A program made the position numbers and the translations under genes. A DNA stretch of 64,000 nucleotides from Simmondsia chinensis (taxonomy: Eukaryota; Streptophyta; Magnoliopsida; Caryophyllales; Simmondsiaceae), in contig JAGTTD010000001.1 of NCBI GenBank assembly GCA_018398585.1, positions 34,983,938-35,047,937 on the forward strand, written 5' to 3'. This document shows positions 57,191-64,000 of the stretch, piece after piece (the first letter of the stretch is position 1; each line of letters begins with the position of its first letter). The notes beneath the pieces are model-generated. The model made no database searches and was not told where the DNA came from. It saw only the letters and a program-made list of their open reading frames with translations.

Positions 57191-57663
57191 TGGCGACCTA
57201 AGTAGTTCTAGATGATAAAGCCACATGTTGCCTTGTTGTTCTAATTGTTGAGCTCTCAAACTTATCTTCACCCCAATGCTCAACTCTTAAATACTCAAAG
57301 TAAGGTGTTTGAGGTTTGCTTTTGCGTTGCTCCACCCAATTGTTGCATGATTTGAGTTCATATCGTTTAATTTTTCTTGCTTTTATATGTAAAAAGTATA
57401 AAAGTACAAAAATCTTTTTTATTGGAGCATTGATTGAATCCACACAAGAAATTAGCAAACTAAAGTCATTGCCAAAAACATCAGCACACATAAAGTCAAT
57501 CGCATGTTGTTCAAACTTAATTCACTCGCAAGTTGTGATATTCTTGGATAAGTTTGTTTCTTAAATTTACATCGAGTCTATAAACAAAAATGAATGAAAC
57601 AAGAAGGCTTCAACTTTTTCATATGGTGTTTTCTCCCTTACATGCCAAAATGCTGTGGGTAGG
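57191..57663 (+). other. Intergenic, no recognised gene
   Basis: A minus-strand open frame (57491-57198) adjoins the RNase H relic and may be part of the same decayed gene. No motif recognised. Confidence 0.4.
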
Positions 57664-57860
57664 GCTGCAAATGAGCCAAGGCGGCTCGCAAGCCGATTTG
57701 ACTCGAGTCGTTAAGGGATCGACTCAGATTCATTTAAGCTAACTCAAGAACTAGCTCGACTTGCTTAAGGGCGGCTCATTTAAATAAATGAGCCAAATCA
57801 AACCGAGGCTAACTTGACTTGAAAGGCTCATGAGCCGGCTCATTTATCGGCTCTCTTTCT
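57664..57860 (+). mobile_element. hAT-type MITE fragment
   Basis: It begins TAGGGCTGCAAATGAGCC, like the end of the MITE at 40747, and contains many GGCTCA/TGAGCC and ACTCGA motifs. The right inverted end and TSD are not found, so it is truncated or eroded. Confidence 0.6.
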
Positions 57861-58144
57861 CCACCATCCATTATGTGTTTTTGTTTGGGTATTTAAATGT
57901 TATTTGGGGTATGACCGTTTACATAGTGAGTAAAATACTCGTATAATTAGTGTATTAAACACGTATCCGTATTTTTACTTTTTAAAAAAGGTGTGTATGA
58001 ATGATTGCCAAAAATACGGTAAAATATGCATTTTTTTTTGTTAGCCGTTTAATACGTGTGTTTTGTAAGACGTATTTGTATTTTTCGCGAATACAAAGCA
58101 AAAAATAGTTAAATTAATTATACTTAAACCTAAATTAAGTATTG
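57861..58144 (+). other. AT-rich spacer, no gene
   Basis: Nothing recognised apart from CGTAT/ATACG-type short motifs. Confidence 0.4.
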
Positions 58145-59980
58145 ATATTGCATACAACAACAGTCCCAGTGCCATAGGGACTCCTGCACGAAGCAGGGTC
58201 TAGGGGGATGGATGTAAGCAGCCTTCCCCCTTCCGGGTGGAAGAGAGGCTGTTTCTGAGGACCCCCATCCTGAAGATCGAGTCGTCATGAGAACATGGTA
58301 TCCTGGAAACCATGGAAGCCACAAAACATCAGTTTAGGACACCGCGTTAAACTAGCAGTATAAAATATACACCACAGAAGACAACTACAAGGCACATAGT
58401 AAAGCAAATAGTACATGGCCAATAATAGACGAATAATCGGGAAGCAAATAAACAACAGATAAGTGCACTACCTGGGGTTATGACTGCCTAGAAATCTTAA
58501 ACTCCCGGTCACTCACCGCACTACTCTACGCTACCACATCCGCTACCCCTATGCTAGTCCTCCATCGTGCTCTATTTAACGACATCTCCTCCCTCAGGTT
58601 TAGGTGTGTTAGGTTGTGTCGGATCGTCTCCAGCCAACTCCTCTTTGGCCTGCCCCTGCCTCGTTTGCCTAGCGTAGTATGTAGCTGTTCACACCTCCTG
58701 ACTGAAGCTGTGGTCGGTCTCCTGCTAATTTGTACAAACCATCTCAAGCGGTACTCTCTCAATTTATCCTTGATCGAGGCGACACCTAATTTACCTCTGA
58801 TTACATCGTTCCTGATCCTATCCTTCCTTGTGTGGCCACACATCCAGCGCAGCATCCTCATCTCTGCCACCTTCATCCTCTGTGTTTGATGTTGTTTCAT
58901 TGGGCGACACTCTGCCCCATACAACATAGCTGGTCTCACTACCGTCCTGTAGTATTTTCCCTTTAGCTTTAGCGGGAACTTTCTATCACAAAGCACCCCG
59001 GAGGCCATCCTCCACTTCTGCCAGCCTACGTTAATCCCGTTGTTAACATCCTCGTCAACCTCACCGTTCTGCTATATCATGGAACCCAAGTATCTGAAGC
59101 TCTCCTTACTCGGTGCGGTCTCCGATTTTATCTTGACATCCACTGTACTAGTCGCGGTGGAATGGCCGAATTAGAATTCCAAGTACTCGGTCTTAGATTT
59201 GCTAATCCGTAATCCCTTCGATTATAAAGCGCTTCTCCACAATTCCAACTTCTCATTTATGTTCGCTCGGGAGTCCCCCACTAAAACTATGTCATCCGCA
59301 AAAAGCATACACCAAGGCACCTCTCCTTGGATGTGTCTAGTGAGCTCATCCATGACTAGAATGAACAAAAAGGGACTCAATGCAGAACCTTGGTGTACCC
59401 CAACTGTAATAGGGAAAGTGTTTGTCTCCCCTTCCCCTGTGCGCACATTAGTATGTGCCTCCTCATACATGTCTCGAATGGCCCGGATATATGGCATGGG
59501 GATGCCTCTCCTACCCAAAACCCTCCATAGTACCTCTCTTGGCACTCTATCATATGCCTTCTCCAAATCAATGAAAGCCATGTGGAGATCCTTTTGTCTC
59601 TCCCTATACTGCTCTATCGTTCGCCTTAAAAGGTGGATGGCTTCTATTGTTGATCTCCCAGGTATGAACCCGAACTGGTTCTCAGTCACTTCCGTCTGTT
59701 GCCATAGCATCCTTTCTATGACTCGCTCCCACAGCTTGAGAGTGTGGCACACTAGTTTGATCCCCCGATAGTTGGTGCAACTTTGGATGTCGCCTTTGTT
59801 TTTGTAAATTGGGACCAGTGTGCTCTTCCGTCATTTGTTAGGCATCTTCTTCCCATAAAGATTTGGTTAAATAATTTTGTCAGCCAGCTGATACCCCTCT
59901 GTCCAAGGCATTTTCATACCTCAATGGGTATTCCATCTGGACCAACTGCTCTTCCCCTACCCATATTTGAGTATTTTGGG
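58145..59980 (-). mobile_element. RTE LINE L5, minus strand, longest copy in the window
   Basis: On the minus strand it begins near 59980 with GKSSWSRW/GRAVGPDGIP-type RT start sequence in shifted frames, followed by the whole RT, the RTE C-terminus, a 3' UTR with the hairpin (58251-58219) and a short TTG tail (complement of 58145-58155). It is 5'-truncated: no endonuclease. No clear TSD. Confidence 0.9.
58526..59960 (-). pseudogene. L5 RTE reverse transcriptase
   Basis: The 59752-59222 frame holds [32 protein letters not shown] (motif A), [15 protein letters not shown] and the intact catalytic box [11 protein letters not shown] (near 59300). Upstream, [12 protein letters not shown] and MPNKWR-type sequence is readable in other frames (59960-59753). 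A break near 59222-59008 separates the C-terminal frame 59008-58526 ([44 protein letters not shown]). The active site is kept, but the endonuclease is absent and the frame is broken. Confidence 0.92.
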
Positions 59981-60620
59981 ACGGTAACGGTTAGTGATTT
60001 TGTCCATTAACCGATTTACGAAATAATATATATCATATATATATTTTTACTTATTTATAGTATTATATTGTTTACTAAGTATATTTTTATATCATTTAAG
60101 TGACTATTCCATAATGCATAATCAACTTTATTTTTTCTCCCTAATTCATCTCCTCTCGTAGAGTACTTGTGCTCCACTTTATACCTGAAATACTAACCAA
60201 GCACTACTTTGCTACAATCCAGTGCTACTTGTTTTCCCCTATGTTTGTTAAAATGAGATATTATTCTTTTAATTTTTTTAGATCTGGATTAGAAGTTCAT
60301 AATTTGTTAAATATTATCACATTGAATGCATTTTTTGGACATTTACAAACCATTAAGGAGATAGATCATTTAACATGAAAGAGGCGTTATATTATTTTTT
60401 GGTTATCGTTTAATCAAAATTACTGAACCCAATTACTGATTTATCCAAAGTAAGTTAATCGGTTTTTTAGTTACGATAATGGTTAGAGATTTTTTACTAT
60501 TTTGGTTGCGGTTAATCAAACCAAAATATTTTTGGTACGGTTAACTGAACCATGAACACTCCGCTACCTATACACCACAAAGCTAGGGTTATGGTGGATT
60601 GTTTTCAATTTTGAGTAATG
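59981..60620 (+). other. AT-rich spacer, no gene
   Basis: GGTTA/ACGGTTA motifs recur (for example 59983, 60464 and 60535), which may be remains of an inverted-repeat element. No frame of interest. Confidence 0.45.
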
Positions 60621-60633
60621 TTATTGCTAGGGT

Positions 60634-60802
60634 GACCTCCTGGGAAGTCCTCACCCTCAGGTTGGGGGTACTGGGAAACAGCCTCTCTTCAGGTTAACAC
60701 CCTGAAGGGGGAAGGCTGCGTACATCCGACCCCCCCCCAGACCCTGCGTAGGCGGGAGCCCTTGAGGCACTGGGTATGTTCTTTTTTTTTTTTTTTTTTT
60801 TT
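60634..60802 (+). mobile_element. 5S-SINE, 5'-truncated copy with T-run end
   Basis: It starts with the 3' end of 5S rRNA (GACCTCCTGGGAAGTCCTC) and passes at once into the RTE tail (CAGGTTGGGGGTACTGGGAAA), the hairpin (60679-60718), a C run, and GGGTATGTTC followed by about 22 T. It is flanked by ATTGCTAGGGT at 60623-60633 and 60803-60813. Confidence 0.92.
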
Positions 60803-60813
60803 ATTGCTAGGGT

Positions 60814-61069
60814 AAAATTGTAATTGCTAGAGCAAGATCATAGTCTTTAAGGTAATTTTGTGACTCTCATTGTTTATAAGTCACATCATTTTTCTAGCAA
60901 TAACATTTTTTGGTTTGATAATAATAACTCTCTCAATTTTTAAGCCCTGAACTAATTATTTTATTCATTTTGATAACTTTTTGTTTTCAATAACTTCTTC
61001 ATATTTGATTGATAATATTGATGTGAAAATCTCGGCAACATCAAATTTGAGAATATATATAGGGTTATT
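60814..61069 (+). other. Spacer, no gene
   Basis: AT-rich; nothing recognised. Confidence 0.4.
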
Positions 61070-61357
61070 TTTGCTAAAGGTCCCTGTACTTTGTCCATTG
61101 TGTCAATTTGGTCCTTGTACTTTTAATTGTGTCAATTTAGTCCCTGAACAATTCAAAATGTATCAATTTAGTCCTTTGGTCAAATTTAAGTTAAGTTAAT
61201 GTCGTAATTTTGAACGACAAAATTATGTTAGATGCAAGCAACATATTATAAATTCATCCGTTTGCACAATTTAACCAAATTCACACCCGAATTATTAAAA
61301 ATGTTATTAAAAACTTAACATAAAATTTTCTCTAAGGACCAAATTGACACATTTTGA

Positions 61358-61360
<3 letters not shown>
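61070..61360 (+). mobile_element. MULE-type MITE fragment
   Basis: The left part has repeated GTCAATTT(G/A)GTCC motifs (61104-61177). The right part has the complement AGGACCAAATTGACACATTTTGAA (61335-61358). This is an inverted-repeat element of the MULE style whose right end runs into the AC microsatellite. No TSD visible. Confidence 0.6.

Positions 61361-61453
<93 letters not shown>
61361..61453 (+). repeat. (AC)n(AT)n(GT)n compound palindromic microsatellite
   Basis: About 19 AC units, then about 11 AT units and about 16 GT units. The AC and GT arms are reverse complements, so the whole is a near-perfect inverted repeat. Confidence 0.97.
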
Positions 61454-61455
<2 letters not shown>

Positions 61456-61639
61456 AAACTATATTGAATTGAATAAATGATGAGGTTACACCATAGGTTA
61501 TATACAAAGAGCAGAAGGTAACCAAAATTAGAATCATGTCACTAGTATAAATTTGGATCTAGGAGTATACTTTGAATAAGAAAAGCAGATGAACCCCTAG
61601 ATATCTAATATAACTATCTTCTAATGTGCTCCTTCAATC

Positions 61640-62744
61640 TGAACGGGGTAGAGCAATTTGAAAATTGCCTTTGTGGTAGTTGAAAAGCAATCAGCGAAAA
61701 GCTCTTCGATGAAGATATCATTTACAACAATGGTGGGTGTATATCACACTTAGAGTTCACCTTTTAAAACTTTCTCTCGAGCATAGTGGTGGTCTACATC
61801 AACATTTTACTGCGATCACTTGAGGCAGGGCTAGCAACAAGGTACGAAGTCAAAAACATTGTCTCAATGCACAATCGTGAGACCAGAGTGGTGAAGGCCC
61901 AAATCTCTCATCAAATAGTGGATCTAGTCACTCTCAGAGACAGCTTGTGCCATAGTGCGGTACTTGGATATGGTGGTGGACTTGGACACAGTAGCATGCT
62001 TCTTAGTATGGGTCCAAGGAAGAAAGCATTATCCTGTGGTAGAGCGCCATGTGTCTAGACACCCTCCCCAAACATCAACAAAGGCTACAACTGTGGTGCA
62101 TGACCTAGGGAGGAGCTAGAGACCATGATTAGTGGTGCTTTTGAGATGGTAGAGGACGTGCTTCATAACCTCCCAATAACTAGACCTAAAGCATGCATAA
62201 ATTGAGATATTAGGTTAACAACATAACAAATATGAGTCATGGTCAAATACGGGATCCTACCACACTTCTATATTGATATTGTATGCGAGTACTTTCGTTT
62301 CGCTTAGTGACAGTTGTGCTTGAGTGGGGAGTGCGATTAAGTGGTTGTGCATCATATATTCTGTGTTCGGTGAGGAGATCAACATTGTACTTGTGTTGTG
62401 ATAGAAAGAGATAAGAAGGGAAACATGTTGCATTAATACGTAGAAAATAGTGAAGCGATCGATGTACTTCATAGCAAGCTGGTCCACAAGAGTGCGGATG
62501 AAGTTGTCGAGATAAGATGAGTTACTGCCAGGTTGATGATATCACCCACATAGAGGAGAAGACATATAAGATGGCACGTTGTGCGATGTTTAAAGAGGGA
62601 GGGATTGACTCTACTACATATGAAACCAAGATTATAAAAAAACGCATTGAACTGCTGGAACCATGCATGAGGAGCCTGTTTGGGAACAAAGGAACATACC
62701 CAGTGTCTCAAGAGCTCCCACCTACGCAGGGTTTTTTTTTTTGG

Positions 62745-62775
<31 letters not shown>

Positions 62776-63250
62776 ATGTACGCAGCCTTCCCCCTTCAGG
62801 GTGTTAACCTGAAGAGAGACTGTTTCCCAGTGCCCCCAACCTGATAAGACCATATAATGCTTTTTCACATGCCACAAACAATATTAGGGGTGCTTAGGGT
62901 GAACAAACAACTATAGTTGGCGCAAGTTAACTTCTTCCTTTAGAAAACCATGTAGGAAGATATTTTTAACATCGAGTTGCCTGATAGGCTAAGCATGTGT
63001 AACTATGACAAAGAGTATAAAGCGAACATGGGGGTTTTGATAATAGGACTAAATGTTTCCTTGTATTTAATACCCTTACATTAATTAAAGCTCTGAGCAA
63101 GAACTCAGACCTTGAAGCGCTCAATAGATCCATCCACTTTATATTTTACTCGGTATTTCCATATGCTTTCTGCAATGTTTTTAGTCAAGTCATATGGTAC
63201 CAACATTTAACACATCTGCTATGGGCTCTTGTTATTGAGGATTCTTTACA
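61640..63250 (-). pseudogene. Copia RT and RNase H relic C4, split by a SINE tail
   Basis: On the minus strand from 63250: KYRVKYKVDGSIERFKV (near 63150) and an ETFSPIIKTP block, then after the SINE insertion (62693-62850) the block APHAWFQQFNAFFYNLGF and the RT active site read as LLYVGDI where YVDD is usual (near 62555). ALPTQAQLSLSETKVL-type sequence lies near 62310, and the RNase H end HHYAREKVLKGEL near 61770-61810. Stops are frequent. This is the C-terminal half of a plant copia Pol whose upstream part continues to the right. Confidence 0.85.
62693..62850 (-). mobile_element. RTE/SINE 3' tail, solo copy, with G-run expansion
   Basis: On the minus strand it reads CAGGTTGGGGGCACTGGGAAA, hairpin (62822-62783), an expanded C run (complement of about 62745-62775), ACCCTGCGTAGG, and CACTGGGTATGTTC. 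It interrupts the C4 RT between the KALYG-type block and APHAWF. The subfamily ending is the same as at 11194 and 60634. Confidence 0.9.
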
Positions 63251-63700
63251 ACTTTTGGATAATATCTGGGTTCTTAAATAACGACAACAGGGGATAGTTA
63301 TAAGGGGTATTTGAGCTTACGGATGCCATCTCTTAGGCATGTCCATGGGATGATCATTAGATAGTGACCTAGAGGAGACCAAAGTAAATGTAGAGGCATT
63401 TAGAAAATTTAGTCACGAAGTAGCACCAGAAGTACCAATATTCTCGTCATGCAGATAGTAATTGTGCAGCTGCATATGTAAGCTTAATAATAACTACAAT
63501 AGGCCTAGCAACAACCATCGAAATAGGTGCAACAGTTGAGTAGGGCGGTGGAATGCTCGCGCTAGTCAAGGGAAGGGAAGTTACAACAATGGCGGCTACA
63601 GGCAATGCAGGGGTTGTTTAGGGTGGAGTCAGGAGTGTTTACACCCTAAACTCGAGGGAGTTGGAATGATATCATTTTGAGACTAAGAGTCGTGTAGTTA
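63251..63700 (-). pseudogene. C4 Pol linker relic
   Basis: The minus-strand reading gives a Ser/Thr/Pro-rich stretch with NDHPMDMPKR-type sequence near 63350, where plant copia Pol usually has HPM.TR before RT. The linker lies between integrase and RT. Stops are frequent, and no integrase core is readable beyond it. Confidence 0.5.
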
Positions 63701-64000
63701 TCACATGGGGCCATCCTTGAGGGATGTTAGGCCTTTAAATATTAAGATAACAACATCTCGAGCTCAACTGATTGAAGGGTTAAATCCCTTATGAGATACT
63801 AACCATTGGATATGGTTGGTGGGGCAAAAAAGGCTCAAGCTCGAGGGACCTCTCAGAAGGCTACAAGATAGGTGTTTCTGAAGTTTGAGACAGTTACTTG
63901 GAGCACGTTTCTAGATGCATGGACCTCAAATGTTTTTCAGAAGAATGTTGGGCATCAAGAAGGGACTCTGATGATTTATATGAATGCGGGACTTCTAGAA
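63701..64000 (+). other. Right edge, no recognised gene
   Basis: Eroded sequence, perhaps more of C4. Nothing is supported. Confidence 0.4.

Noticed and set aside
61307..61537. A minus-strand frame with His-Thr and Cys-Val repeats
   Set aside because: It is the AC/GT microsatellite read as protein.
63701..63850. A tRNA-derived SINE suggested by GCTCAACTGATTGAAGGGTT
   Set aside because: No matching second box at proper spacing, no tail and no TSD.
1..64000. An undescribed cellular gene system or operon-like cluster
   Set aside because: Apart from one F-box gene, all recognised coding is transposon-derived; the novelty I can support lies in the RTE/5S-SINE tail relationship.

Overview
The window reads as nuclear DNA of a flowering plant, probably a dicot; I cannot name the species. 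The evidence is Athila-like and Reina-like Ty3/gypsy elements, several Ty1/copia elements, RTE-clade LINEs, a Mutator-like (MULE) and a hAT transposon, plant-type SINEs, and one F-box/FBA gene. Nearly all coding sequence is decayed transposon protein. The only gene I would call intact and cellular is the F-box gene at 53562-54692 (minus).

Layout. 1-31650 is one nested stack. A copia element (C2, right LTR 29853-31650) was split in its left LTR by an Athila-like gypsy element (G1, 1-22575). The 3' LTR of G1 was split by a second copia element (C1, 8786-22023, TSD TGATC). C1 was split in its gag remnant by a MULE (12466-17382, perfect 10-bp TSD). The C2 left LTR also took a 5'-truncated RTE LINE (23659-27040, 13-bp TSD), whose tail received a deleted hAT transposon. 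The interior of C2 carries a minus-strand copia fragment (C3) with its own LINE tail.

31651-44230 holds two related gypsy-type LTRs (31901-33488 and 41836-43980), minus-strand copia debris, two short minus-strand LTR elements without recognisable pol (35886-38430 and 38651-40556), RTE LINEs and a clean hAT-type MITE (40747-41316). 44236-49578 is a complete but inactivated Reina-like chromovirus with matching 5-bp TSDs. 49584-57700 is the most gene-like part: the F-box gene, a LINE just downstream of it, a tRNA-derived SINE, a tiny TRIM and an RNase H relic. 57700-64000 holds another RTE LINE, SINE copies, an (AC)(AT)(GT) palindrome and a minus-strand copia pol relic that runs to the window edge.

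The most interesting thread is a parasite pair. RTE LINEs occur at five places, and their 3' ends recur on separate short insertions. In two of these (52012-52290 and 60634-60802) the tail is joined directly to 5S rRNA sequence, which points to a 5S-derived SINE that borrows the RTE 3' end. All better-preserved tails keep a two-step hairpin, and its inner stem varies in a pairing-preserving way. A 43-bp insertion with a perfect 12-bp TSD (11194-11236) consists only of the end of that tail.

The elements are mostly dead. Catalytic acidic residues are replaced in the C1 RT, one LINE RT, the Reina protease, RNase H and integrase, and the G1 RNase H and integrase.
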